Part shown: piece by piece, positions 8,088 through 16,338 of the stretch | Layout: each line of letters begins with the position of its first letter | How positions within the stretch are numbered: the first letter of the stretch is position 1 | Assembly: GCF_017357225.1 (NCBI RefSeq) | Contig: NZ_CP071604.1 | Coordinates: 2,855,001-2,919,000 of the forward strand | Direction: 5' to 3' | From: Rhizobium binae | GTDB lineage: Bacteria; Pseudomonadota; Alphaproteobacteria; Rhizobiales; Rhizobiaceae | DNA: 64,000 nucleotides | Program-made: the position numbers and the translations under genes | Notes under the pieces: generated by a model | What the model saw: only the letters and a program-made list of their open reading frames with translations | Told to the model about the DNA's origin: nothing | The model's database searches: none

Positions 8088-9491
8088 ATGGATGAGGGCA
8101 CAGCGGCGCGCACCCGCATCGACATGGTCGTCGCGACGATCCGCCAGCGCATCGCCGGGCGCAGCCTGACGCCGGGCGCCAAGCTGCCCTCGGTGCGGGG
8201 GCTGGCGGCGACGTTGAAGCTGTCGACGTCGACCGTCGTCGATGCCTATGAGCGCCTGGTCGCCGAAGGCGCGATCCTGGCAAGGCCGGGTTCCGGCTTC
8301 TATGTCGCCAACCAGGCGGCGCCCTTTGCGCTTGCCGAGGCCGGACCGAAACTCGACCGTGCCATCGATCCGCTCTGGATATCGCGGCAATCGCTGGAGG
8401 CAGGCGAGAGTGATCTGAAGCCCGGCTGCGGCTGGCTGCCGCCTGCCTGGCTGCCCGAGGAAGCCGTGCGCCGTGGGCTCCGGACGCTTTCGCGTGCCGA
8501 TGGGCGGGCGCTTGCCGACTACGGCCAGCCGCTTGGCCTGCCGCCGCTGCGCCAGCTGATTTCGCGGCGCATGGGCGAACGCGGCATCGAAGCCTCGCCC
8601 GATCAGATCATGCTGGCCGAATCCGGCACCCAGGCGATCGATCTGCTCTGCCGTTTCCTGCTGGAAGCGGGCGATACGGTGCTGGTCGACGACCCTTGCT
8701 ACTTCAACTTCCATGCGCTGCTGCGCGCCCATCGGGCCAAGATCGTCGGCGTCCCCTACACCCCGTCCGGCCCCGATATCGAGCTGTTTGCCCAGGTGGT
8801 CGCCGAACACCGGCCGCGGCTCTACATCACCAACTCCGCCATTCACAACCCTACCGGCGCGGTTCTGTCCCCCGTAACCGCCCACCGGCTCCTGAAACTC
8901 GCCGAACAGTTCGATCTCACTATCATCGAGGACGATATCTTCGCCGATTTCGAATATTCGCCGGCGCCTCGCCTGGCCGCCTTCGACGGGCTCGAGCGGG
9001 TCATCCATATCGGCAGCTTTTCGAAGACCTTGTCTGCTTCCGCCCGCTGCGGCTTCGTCGCCGCCAAGGCGGAATGGGTCGACGGCCTGACCGACCTCAA
9101 GATCGCCACCTCCTTCGGCGGCGGCCGGATGGCAGCGGAACTGGTGCTGAACGTCTTGAGCGACGGCAGCTATCGCAAATATATGGAGACGCTGAGAAAC
9201 AGGCTTTCCCGGGCGATGGGCGAGGTCTCGGCCCGGCTGAAAGACCTGGGCATAACGCCTTGGCTGGAGCCGTCTGCCGGGATGTTCCTCTGGTGCCGGC
9301 TGCCCGATGGCGTCGATGCGGCCGACGTGGCGCGGGCCGCGCTGGAGAGAAAGATCGTGCTTGCCCCCGGCAATGCTTTCAGCCTGTCGCAGTCGGCGAC
9401 GAATTTCATGCGGTTTAATGTGTCGCAGACACTGGATACGGGGGTATTCGAGGTGCTGGGGGATGTGCTGGGGAGGCAGATGAAGGGGTGA
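8088..9491 (+). CDS. MocR-type GntR regulator with aminotransferase domain
   Basis: A fusion of an N-terminal GntR winged helix (about residues 5-70: KLPSVRGLAATLKLS and ARPGSGFYV) to a fold-type I PLP-dependent aminotransferase-like domain (about 100-467). The PLP lysine is in IGSFSKTLSAS. Such MocR proteins sense PLP or an amino-acid derivative and regulate a neighbouring gene. Several in-frame starts are possible (8019, 8067, 8088); ATG 8088 has GCAGGAAG 8 bases ahead. The divergent EamA exporter starts about 105 bases away, so both promoters share that gap, which contains similar GGTTATGA and TGTTATGG motifs that may be operator halves. Confidence 0.9.
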   Translation: MDEGTAARTRIDMVVATIRQRIAGRSLTPGAKLPSVRGLAATLKLSTSTVVDAYERLVAEGAILARPGSGFYVANQAAPFALAEAGPKLDRAIDPLWISRQSLEAGESDLKPGCGWLPPAWLPEEAVRRGLRTLSRADGRALADYGQPLGLPPLRQLISRRMGERGIEASPDQIMLAESGTQAIDLLCRFLLEAGDTVLVDDPCYFNFHALLRAHRAKIVGVPYTPSGPDIELFAQVVAEHRPRLYITNSAIHNPTGAVLSPVTAHRLLKLAEQFDLTIIEDDIFADFEYSPAPRLAAFDGLERVIHIGSFSKTLSASARCGFVAAKAEWVDGLTDLKIATSFGGGRMAAELVLNVLSDGSYRKYMETLRNRLSRAMGEVSARLKDLGITPWLEPSAGMFLWCRLPDGVDAADVARAALERKIVLAPGNAFSLSQSATNFMRFNVSQTLDTGVFEVLGDVLGRQMKG

Positions 9492-9552
9492 GCGAACGCA
9501 CTCGCCGATGCCCGTCGCTCGCGCTCCGGGCATTCGCTCCTATCGTCGCTCA

Positions 9553-9717
9553 CCCCCTCATCTGCCTGCCGGCATCTTCTCCCCGCTGGGGAGAAGGGGT
9601 GTGCGGCAGCGTCTCGCCCTTCCTAAAGAAGCGTGGTTGGTAAACAAGGAAGTGGCCGCACGCTCCCCTCTTCGCCCCACCGGGGGAGAAGGTGGCCCGC
9701 AGGGTCGGATGAGGGGG
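9553..9717. repeat. RIME-like intergenic mosaic element
   Basis: A 165-base element with inverted ends: CCCCCTCATC (9553-9562) and GATGAGGGGG (9708-9717). Inside are a perfect palindrome CTTCTCCCC-gct-GGGGAGAAG (9576-9596) and a second imperfect one near 9664-9691. This matches my recollection of the Rhizobium-specific intergenic mosaic elements. It lies between convergent genes, where it may help terminate transcription or process mRNA. Confidence 0.8.
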
Positions 9718-9767
9718 CGGCACGGCACGCCCTTCATCATCATCACCCCGCTTAACACCCCCACACC

Positions 9768-10169
9768 TCAAAACGACCGATTGAGCGCCTTGTCGTTCTC
9801 CAGGCGCGTCACGCAGCCCTCCAGCTTGGCGAGCAGCAGGTCAAAGTCGAGCGGTTTGGTCAGATAGTCGGCAGCTCCGGCGCGCAGGCCGGCGAGCGTG
9901 TTTTCCCGGTCGGTCAGCGCCGTCAGCATGATAAAGGGAATGTTGGAGAGTTCCGGGTGATTGATCTGGATTTCCGCCAGCAGCTGGTGCCCGTCCATGA
10001 CAGGCATGGAAATATCGCTGATGATGATGTCGGGCCATTTTGACAGGATCATTTCCAGGCCTTCGGCGCCGTTCGAGGCCTCAAGCGTCTTGTAGCCGGC
10101 TTCGCTCAACTCTTCGACGAGGAGATTCCGGATCTCGATTTCGTCTTCTATGCACAGGACGGTGACCAT
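9768..10169 (-). CDS. Single-domain response regulator (CheY-like)
   Basis: A 133-residue receiver domain and nothing else. Acidic pocket residues are seen in CIEDE (near residue 8), the phospho-acceptor Asp in IIISD (near 52), the Thr in MLTALTD and the Lys in LTKPLD. With no output domain it would pass phosphate on or act by protein contact. It lies 10 bases downstream of the histidine kinase gene and is surely co-transcribed with it, so it is the kinase's probable partner. Confidence 0.92.
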   Translation of the reverse strand: MVTVLCIEDEIEIRNLLVEELSEAGYKTLEASNGAEGLEMILSKWPDIIISDISMPVMDGHQLLAEIQINHPELSNIPFIMLTALTDRENTLAGLRAGAADYLTKPLDFDLLLAKLEGCVTRLENDKALNRSF

Positions 10170-10179
10170 GAGCTCTTCC

Positions 10180-11871
10180 TTAAGCTGCGACTTGTTGATC
10201 CGACAATAGAATCTCTATTGGCAGAGAAATGGTGAATGTTGTGCCCTTGCCAAGCTCGCTCGTCACTTCGACGCTGCCGCCATGCAACTCGACGACCTGC
10301 TTGACGAGGTTGAGGCCGATGCCGGTTCCGGCAATGCCCGTGGCGCTGCGAGCCCGGTAGTAGGGTTGGAACAGCTTGGGCAGATCATCCGCATCCATGC
10401 CGATGCCACTGTCGGCAATGGCGATTTCCACCATCTTTTCGTCAACCCGAGCGCGAACATAAATGTCAGGCGCATTGGGCGAATATTTGACCGCATTAGA
10501 AATCAGGTTGCTGAAGACCTGTTCCATCGCGCTGCGATCGAAAGTCATTACGTCAGGCATCAGCTCGAGATCGAGATGGAAGACGTGCGAGCGGCTGAGC
10601 TCGCGCTGTCTGTCACAGCAGCCGGCGAGCAGGGCCTTCAGATCGCCTTCGCTCCGCTTCAGGATGATCTGTCCGGTTTCCAGCCGACCGCTGGCGAGAA
10701 TGCTCTCCATCAGATCGACCATGCGCACCACCGCGCTTCGGATCACCCCGGCTTTTTCGCGAACGTAGTCGCCGCTGACATTGGTTGTCGAGCGGCAGAG
10801 CCGCTGGGCAGCGGCATCGATGATGGCAAGCGGGGTTCGAAATTCGTGCGACGCCATGGCGACGAACTGGCGCTGGAGCGCGTTCACCTGTCGTTCGTGT
10901 GCCAGCAGGCGGTCCAGCTCCGCCCTTTGCCTTTCGATTTCGGCCGTCCGATCGGCCACTATCTCTTCCAGGTGATTACGGTGGTGGGTGAGCTCAGCCT
11001 GGCTGTCGATCAGAGTCAGCGACGTGCGATGCAGTCCCCGCCCAAGCCAGAACACCGCGGCGATCAGCAGCGCAAGGCAGCCGAGCCCGGCCGGCGCGAT
11101 CTGCTGAAGCAACATGAGGCCCGGCCGGATCGGCTTCCAGACAAGATGGCCGACCGTACCGCCGCCATGAGAGGATACAGGCACCTGCGCTCGCGCGCCG
11201 CTCTTCGACGCGGCAAGATGCATCCCTTCGAGCCGCGCATAGTGGGCGATCCTTTCGACGGCCGTTGCGTCGATGAACTTGACCGAGATGGCGATGAACT
11301 CCTGGCCCGCCTCGATTTGCATCCTTGTCGAGCTCGGCAGAATGGGACGCGCGCTCGTAATCGCCGGCCTGCTGCCGATCATCAGCGTGCGAACCCTGGC
11401 CATCTGGCCAAGCGGTTCGCCGCCGGGCTTTTTGGGCTCGAGGAGAGCAGCCCGCATCTCGCCGGCCAATGCCGTCATTTCCTCGCCGTCATCGCTACCG
11501 AGGCGCGGCGGCATGGCGTCGGCTCCGTCGCGAAACGCAAACATCAGGCGGTTGCTATCGTCGAAGATGTAGGTTCTGTCGTGCCCGAAATACCGGCTGG
11601 TCCAGCGGCCGACATTGTCGAGCAGCCATTCGTGGTTCCGCTGCTTGGCATAAAGGAAGGCGTCGTCCCATTTGGTGACGCTTTCCTGCTCCCGGGGAAG
11701 CGCGTTGATCTGCTCTTCTAATCCCTGGGCCACGAAGTCCGCCTGTCGGCGCAGGTAGAAATCATCGACCTTCACCGCGGCAAGCCACGCAAATCCGCAC
11801 AGCAACATGGCCGCCGCGCAGGTGAGTGTCACCAGGACCAGGGTAATGTGCGATGTGAGCCTGACCTTCAA
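10180..11871 (-). CDS. Sensor histidine kinase with CHASE4-type sensor
   Basis: A 563-residue membrane kinase. One helix near residues 9-33, a periplasmic domain of about 220 residues with CHASE4 character (QESVTKWDDAFLYAKQ, WTSRYFGHDRTYIFD), a second helix near 255-275, a coiled coil (about 285-335), HisKA with the phospho-His in MASHEFRTPL, and HATPase_c with N box NLISNAVKYS, G1 DSGIGM and G2 GTGIGLNLV. The start in this frame is TTG at 11871; no in-frame ATG lies close upstream. Partner is the receiver gene 10 bases downstream. The signal is unknown. Confidence 0.9.
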   Translation of the reverse strand: MKVRLTSHITLVLVTLTCAAAMLLCGFAWLAAVKVDDFYLRRQADFVAQGLEEQINALPREQESVTKWDDAFLYAKQRNHEWLLDNVGRWTSRYFGHDRTYIFDDSNRLMFAFRDGADAMPPRLGSDDGEEMTALAGEMRAALLEPKKPGGEPLGQMARVRTLMIGSRPAITSARPILPSSTRMQIEAGQEFIAISVKFIDATAVERIAHYARLEGMHLAASKSGARAQVPVSSHGGGTVGHLVWKPIRPGLMLLQQIAPAGLGCLALLIAAVFWLGRGLHRTSLTLIDSQAELTHHRNHLEEIVADRTAEIERQRAELDRLLAHERQVNALQRQFVAMASHEFRTPLAIIDAAAQRLCRSTTNVSGDYVREKAGVIRSAVVRMVDLMESILASGRLETGQIILKRSEGDLKALLAGCCDRQRELSRSHVFHLDLELMPDVMTFDRSAMEQVFSNLISNAVKYSPNAPDIYVRARVDEKMVEIAIADSGIGMDADDLPKLFQPYYRARSATGIAGTGIGLNLVKQVVELHGGSVEVTSELGKGTTFTISLPIEILLSDQQVAA

Positions 11872-12044
11872 TCCCCGCAGCCCTTTGATGGCGCCCCTTT
11901 ACCTGAAAATTGACACGCAAAGGTTGACGGACCATGAATTGCGCTCGGCGCACGGTTAGGCATGGCCCATGACTAATGCCCTTGCCTGCCTTGCCGCTCA
12001 GCCGCAGATTGGCACCATCATCTGCCCTTGAAGGAGAAGAGAGC

Positions 12045-12576
12045 ATGGGCGCAGGAGCGTTGGATATGTCGAGCGTCAGGATCGAACCGATCGCTCCCGC
12101 CCATATCGATAGCTTTCATCGCGCGCTCGACACCGTCGCACGGGAGAAGAAATACCTTTCGATGTTGGAAGCAACTCCCTTGCCGCAGACCCGCGAGTTC
12201 GTGATCGGCATGACTGCCAAAGGCAACCCGCAGTTCGTTGCCTTGATTGCAGACGAGGTCGTTGGCTGGTGCGACATCAGCCGGCATTACTTCCCATCGC
12301 ACGCCCATCGCGGAAATCTCGGAATGGGCATCCTTCCCGCCTATCGGCAGAGGTCTGGGACGAATGCTCATCGAAACGACATTGAGAGCCGCGCAAGAGA
12401 TCGGTTTTATCAGGGTTGAACTCGATGTTTACGAAGACAACAGCCGCGCGATCGCTCTCTACGAAAGAATGGGGTTCGTGCGCAAGGGCATAATCCGGCG
12501 CGCGGCGCGCATCGACGGCCGGTTCATCGATGCGATCGGCATGTCGCTTTTGTTCGATAAGGATCGGTCGGCATAA
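12045..12576 (+). pseudogene. GNAT N-acetyltransferase interrupted by a frameshift
   Basis: The first part (ATG 12045, AAGGAGAA ahead) reads SSVRIEPIAPAHIDSFHRAL up to GMGILPAYRQ in one frame. The continuation RGLGRMLIETTLRAAQEIG through YERMGFVRKG to the stop at 12576 is in the next frame. The joint lies around 12345-12365, exactly in acetyl-CoA motif A (Q/R-x-x-G-x-G/A). Loss of two bases in a short AG run, or gain of one, would explain it. Both halves are well conserved in character, so the break is recent or a sequence error. If intact it would be a protein or small-molecule acetyltransferase of about 177 residues. Confidence 0.8.
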
Positions 12577-12590
12577 ATCGGCAGGCGCCG

Positions 12591-13223
12591 TTACCCCGGC
12601 CGGCGCACCGCCCGTATTCTACCGCTGCCCCCTCCGCCGCAGAAGAAGCGGTCGGCGCCGTCGGATTCGAGGCCGGAGACGCCGGCGCCTTCCGGCATAT
12701 CCAGCCGTTCCAGCACGTCTCCGCTATCGGGATCGATGCGCCTGACGTCGCTGTCGTCGCCTTCCCAAGTGCCGTGCCAGAGCTGGCCGTCGACCCAGGT
12801 GACGCCGGTCACGACGCGGTTGGATTCGATGGTGCGCAGGATCTTGCCGGTCTCTGGATCGATCTGGTGGATCCTGCGGCCGCGATGCTGGCCGACCCAG
12901 AGCGTGCCCTCGGCCCAGGCAAGGCCGGAATCGCCGCCATTGCCGGGCGCGGGGATGGTGGAAAGGATGCGGCCGGTCTTCGGGTCGATCTTGTGGATGA
13001 CATCCTCGGCGATCTGATAGAGGAATTCACCGTCGAAGGCCGTTCCGGCATGGGAGGCGACCTCGATCGAACGCACCACCTCGCCGCTTTCCGGATCGAG
13101 CGCGTTCAGCCTGTCACCCGAGGCGAACCAGACGTGCCGGCCGTCGAAGGTGACGCCGTTGACGCGGTCAGCGCCGGGAAAAGGCCCGTATTCACGCAGG
13201 ATCGTTGCAGCCGATTTCTTCAT
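12591..13223 (-). CDS. Beta-propeller protein of glutamine-cyclotransferase/SMP-30 type
   Basis: A protein of 210 residues made of repeated four-stranded blades with recurring DP-x-(S/T)G motifs: LDPESGEVVRSIE, IDPKTGRILSTI, IDPETGKILRTIE and IDPDSGDVLERLD. These are typical of glutaminyl-peptide cyclotransferase-like or Vgb-like propellers. No signal peptide is evident, so it is probably cytoplasmic. An upstream ATG at 13250 exists, but ATG 13223 has GAGGAGGAAGAG directly ahead and is chosen. It follows the regulator gene by 28 bases and is likely co-transcribed with it. Catalytic role unknown. Confidence 0.75.
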   Translation of the reverse strand: MKKSAATILREYGPFPGADRVNGVTFDGRHVWFASGDRLNALDPESGEVVRSIEVASHAGTAFDGEFLYQIAEDVIHKIDPKTGRILSTIPAPGNGGDSGLAWAEGTLWVGQHRGRRIHQIDPETGKILRTIESNRVVTGVTWVDGQLWHGTWEGDDSDVRRIDPDSGDVLERLDMPEGAGVSGLESDGADRFFCGGGGSGRIRAVRRPG

Positions 13224-13251
13224 CTCTTCCTCCTCATGGATTTGCCCCATC

Positions 13252-14472
13252 TTAGTCGCTCGGCAGCGGACCGGGGAGTAACAAGATCGTCGGGAAAGTT
13301 GCGAGTGGCGGGCTCAGCCAGCGGCGCGCCCGCCCGCGCCCGAGCGATTGCGCCTTGCCCTCCCCGGCCAGCACATCCAGCGCCCGCTGCACGGTGCGCG
13401 GGCTCGCGCCGAGCGCGATCGACAGCGCCGAAGTCGACCACGCCTCGCCATCGGCCAGAAAGGCGAGCACCGCCGCATGTGGTCCTTCGACGAGCGGTGC
13501 CAGCACCGCGATCTCGCCGGCGCCGCGCGGCGTGAGGTGAAAGCCGCGCTTCGTCGCCGAAACCTCCGCAAGGCCCTGCAGGGCGGCGCGCAGCCGGCCG
13601 ATCTCGACGCGCAGCCGGGCGCGATGCGATTCATCGGCATGCTTCCCGCGGAAGGCACGCGCGATCAGCGCACCGCGCACGACATCGCCAGGCCATGCCT
13701 CGGCAAGCGCGCGGGCAAGGGCGAAAAGCACCGGCCGCGTCGCCAGCGGCACGACGGTATCCCCCTTGCGCACGACATGGCGGCAAGCATCGACGACCAG
13801 CGTCTCCCCGGAAAACAGCGCCTCCACCTCGTGAAGCAGCAGCGGGCGCTCGCCGTCAGGTGAAATCAGCCGCGCCGCCGGCATGTCGAGCACACGAGCG
13901 GCGGCTTCGACCTCCGCCGTCAGCGCCGGGATATCTGCTTGCTGCGCCGAAAGCCTTGCGCGCTCGAGCGACGCGCGCGCCGCCTCGGTCCGGAGTCGAC
14001 GAACCGCGATGCCGGATGCCACGAGCTCATGGGCGGTCCGCAAGGCCGGCGGCAACGGCGTCGGGTCGAGCGCGCCGAGCGCTCGCTCGGCCTCATCGAG
14101 CCGACCGATCAGCACCAGCCGGCGGATGGCGATATTGCCGGCATGGGCGGCATTGACCCTGTCGCCGCGGGCCTGAAGCGTTGCCCGCGCCGCCTCCAGC
14201 GCCTTGACCGGCCAGATGAGGTCGCGAGAGGCGAGCGCGATCTCGGCCTCGGCGACGACGCAGCGGGCGCGGGCGACCGCCTCGCGCGGGCCGAAGGCGC
14301 GCGCCGCACCCTTCAACAGCGCCTTGGCGCGGACGAGATCGCCGAGTTGTGCCATGGCGATGCCGCGCAGCGCCAGCGCCGGCGCATCGTCGCGCAGCGC
14401 CACCCGCTTCAGCGCGCCGAGCGCGTCCCCAGATGCCAGTGCCCGCGCGGCGGCGGTGATCAGCGAGTCCAT
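13252..14472 (-). CDS. Helix-turn-helix regulator with TPR-like N-terminus
   Basis: A 406-residue Ala/Leu/Arg-rich protein. The first 200 residues are helical hairpins resembling TPR repeats (ALRGIAMAQLGDLVRAKALL and similar). The region about 225-320 contains RPVLFALARALAEAWPGDV and SHRARLRVEIGRLRAAL, like the winged helix of OmpR/transcriptional-activator type proteins. A second helix-turn-helix (STSALSIALGASPRTVQRAL) lies near 360. It is likely a transcription regulator. It is divergent from the DUF899 gene and upstream of the propeller gene, which it may control. The ligand is unknown. Confidence 0.75.
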   Translation of the reverse strand: MDSLITAAARALASGDALGALKRVALRDDAPALALRGIAMAQLGDLVRAKALLKGAARAFGPREAVARARCVVAEAEIALASRDLIWPVKALEAARATLQARGDRVNAAHAGNIAIRRLVLIGRLDEAERALGALDPTPLPPALRTAHELVASGIAVRRLRTEAARASLERARLSAQQADIPALTAEVEAAARVLDMPAARLISPDGERPLLLHEVEALFSGETLVVDACRHVVRKGDTVVPLATRPVLFALARALAEAWPGDVVRGALIARAFRGKHADESHRARLRVEIGRLRAALQGLAEVSATKRGFHLTPRGAGEIAVLAPLVEGPHAAVLAFLADGEAWSTSALSIALGASPRTVQRALDVLAGEGKAQSLGRGRARRWLSPPLATFPTILLLPGPLPSD

Positions 14473-14587
14473 TCAAATCCCGTCATACTTGTCACTCCCG
14501 CCATTTCCTGCCCGTCGGTAATCTTCTCGCAACCGGCCGGATAAGCCGCCGGATGCTACGACAATTGGCAAGCAAAGGAGAAGACCC

Positions 14588-15386
14588 ATGACCGGTGAAC
14601 TGAACGCAACGCGCGAGCGCTGGCTGGCGGCAAGACTCGACCTGCTCGAAGAGGAGAAGGAACTGACGCGGCGAAGCGATGCGCTGGTCCTCAAGCGCCA
14701 GCAATTGCCGCGGGTGAGGATAAATAAGCGATACCGCTTCGACACCGAGAACGGCAATGCCTCGCTGCAGGATCTCTTCGGCGGGCGCTCGCAGCTGCTC
14801 GTCTATCACTTCATGTTCGGCCCGGATTACAGCGCCGGATGCCCCTCCTGCTCCTCGATCGCCGACGGCTTCAACGGTTTCTTCGTCCACCTCGAAAACC
14901 ACGACGTCGCCTTCTGGGCGGTCTCGCGCGCACCGCTTGCAAAGCTTCAGGCCTTCAAAGCAGCGCATGGACTGGAGCTTTCCCTGGGCTTCCTCCGCCG
15001 GCAGCGATTTCAACAGCGATTTCAGCGTCTGGTTCAGCGCCGAGCAGCAGCTGCGCGGCGAGATCGAATACAACTACCGCCGCGAACCGCCCGCCCCTGA
15101 ACCGCGCGCAGCCAGGCCCGTTGCCGAGTGGGAGCAGCCGGATGGCGAAAGCCCGATCGGGCAGATTGCCGCCATGACCGGCACCGACGTGCCCACCTAT
15201 GTCCGCGACCGGCCGGGTGTCAGCGCCTTCGAGCTGATCGACGGCGCCGTCTACCACAGCTATTCCAGCTACGCACGCGGACTGGATGGGCTCTGGGGCA
15301 TGTACCAATGGCTCGACCGCGCGCCCAAGGGCCGCAACGAAACCGGCATCTGGTGGCGCCACCACGACCGCTACGGCAAGGGGTGA
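14588..15386 (+). pseudogene. DUF899 thioredoxin-like protein with a frameshift
   Basis: The first frame (ATG 14588) runs through WLAARLDLLEEEKELTR, LLVYHFMFGPDY, GCPSCSSIADGFNG and AVSRAPLAKLQAFKA. The family's next block, WSFPWASSAGSDFNSDF, is found in the +1 frame and continues to GIWWRHHDRYGKG and the stop at 15386. The break lies near 14960-14966 (aaagcagcgcatgg), consistent with one inserted base. DUF899 proteins have a thioredoxin-like fold with a C-P-x-C type motif, here CPSC, and are about 260 residues long, which the two parts add up to. Either a sequencing error or a recent pseudogene. Confidence 0.85.
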
Positions 15387-15391
15387 GACCG

Positions 15392-15745
15392 ATGCTGCTC
15401 TCTAGCCACGGCTCGAAAAGCGGCAGCGAAACCGGCCGCAGCGCGGCCTTCAATACGGCCGAATGGCTGTCGATGTCCGCGACCGCTGACGGGGCGGCCG
15501 CCAAGCCGGCCAAATCCGCCCGGAGCTGGCCGGCCGCCGAATGGCTGTCGCTCGCCGCCGCGCCGACCTTCGCGATCATGGCACTGCTGACGGCCGCCAC
15601 CGGCAGCACCGAAATGATATGCATGACGGCACCGGATGCCTTTCCGATCAGCGGAATGGTGCCGATGTATCTGCTGATGAGCGGCTTTCATCTCGCGCCA
15701 TGGCTGCGGCTTGTCGCAAGTTGGCAGGCCGTGAGCCGCAGATAA
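15392..15745 (+). CDS. Small two-helix membrane protein
   Basis: A 117-residue protein with a polar N-terminal part (about 1-50) and two hydrophobic segments (about 52-70, AAAPTFAIMALLTAATG, and 85-110, ISGMVPMYLLMSGFHLAP). It begins 5 bases after the DUF899 stop, so the two are probably one transcript. Similar small membrane proteins accompany DUF899 genes in rhizobia as far as I recall, but no function is known. If the DUF899 frameshift is real, translation of this gene may be affected by loss of coupling. Confidence 0.65.
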   Translation: MLLSSHGSKSGSETGRSAAFNTAEWLSMSATADGAAAKPAKSARSWPAAEWLSLAAAPTFAIMALLTAATGSTEMICMTAPDAFPISGMVPMYLLMSGFHLAPWLRLVASWQAVSRR

Positions 15746-15756
15746 CCGATCATCCG

Positions 15757-15808
15757 CCCTCCTGCCGGCATCTCCCCCTTGTGGGGCGATTCCGGCAGGG
15801 CAGAGGGG
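15757..15808. repeat. Short RIME-like palindromic element
   Basis: CCCTCCTGCCGGCATCTCCC at the left and CCGGCAGGGCAGAGGGG at the right form an interrupted palindrome (CTGCCGG with CCGGCAG). The words CTGCCGGCATC and CTCCCC match the larger element at 9553-9717. It abuts the truncated ATPase fragment that follows. Confidence 0.6.
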
Positions 15809-15819
15809 CCACTTGGCCC

Positions 15820-16020
15820 ATGCTCGACCAGAAGCGGGAAAATCCGGAACTCGCGGCCCAGGTCGGCACTCTGAAGGTTTTCGCGCGCCAACACGGCATG
15901 ATCACGGTCTTAATCGCTCAGATCGACCGATTCTTCGAGATGGCGCAAAAAACTTTGCCCGGCATCGGCGACATCAGGCTGTCAAACCCGCTTGACCTGC
16001 ATCTGCCCCGGTCGCAGGTC
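15820..16020 (+). pseudogene. Fragment of a RecA/DnaB-like ATPase gene
   Basis: An open frame begins right after the RIME-like repeat and reads LKVFARQHGMITVLIAQIDR, then GDIRLSNPLDLHL. An A-x-x-x-G-x-x-x-V-x-I-x-Q-I-D-R strand followed by DxRLxNPLDL is, from memory, typical of the core of DnaB/RecA-like ATPase proteins of rhizobia. The Walker A part is missing and the downstream sequence loses protein character, so this would be a dead internal fragment. Confidence 0.35.
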
Positions 16021-16338
16021 TCACGCCTGGCCCGCGACCGGGTGTTTGCGAGCGGACCGATTCGCGCCTCCGGCGTGAAAGCCAGGTGGCGGACCTCGCT
16101 CCGCTGCGCCCCTTTAACTTAGGGCGGGCATGAGCGGACGCGATAACCCTTTCGAGTATTCTGGTCGATGTCTGCTAGCTGTAGAGCGCCCACCGGGCAC
16201 GACGAGACCGAGGGGAGGCTCGGCACCAGGCACACGACAGCGCCGATGCGCCGCACCTCGGTTCCGATTGTCATGCAACCCGAAACTGTGCCATGACCTG
16301 TCGACCTCAGACACAACGGATCAAGGTGCGGTATCAGC
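16021..16338. other. Intergenic region upstream of the monooxygenase
   Basis: About 320 bases with no supportable gene. Short frames on both strands lack ribosome sites. It should contain the promoter of the gene at 16339. No clear repeat or hairpin was seen. Confidence 0.35.

Noticed and set aside
8007-9533. 508-codon minus-strand frame over the MocR gene
   Set aside because: Mirror of a clearly recognisable MocR protein; composition is that of a shadow frame.
9553-9717. CRISPR-like repeated palindromes
   Set aside because: Only two unequal palindromes with no spacer pattern; this is a RIME-type element.
10282-11721. 479-codon plus-strand frame over the histidine kinase
   Set aside because: Shadow of a kinase with all catalytic boxes intact.
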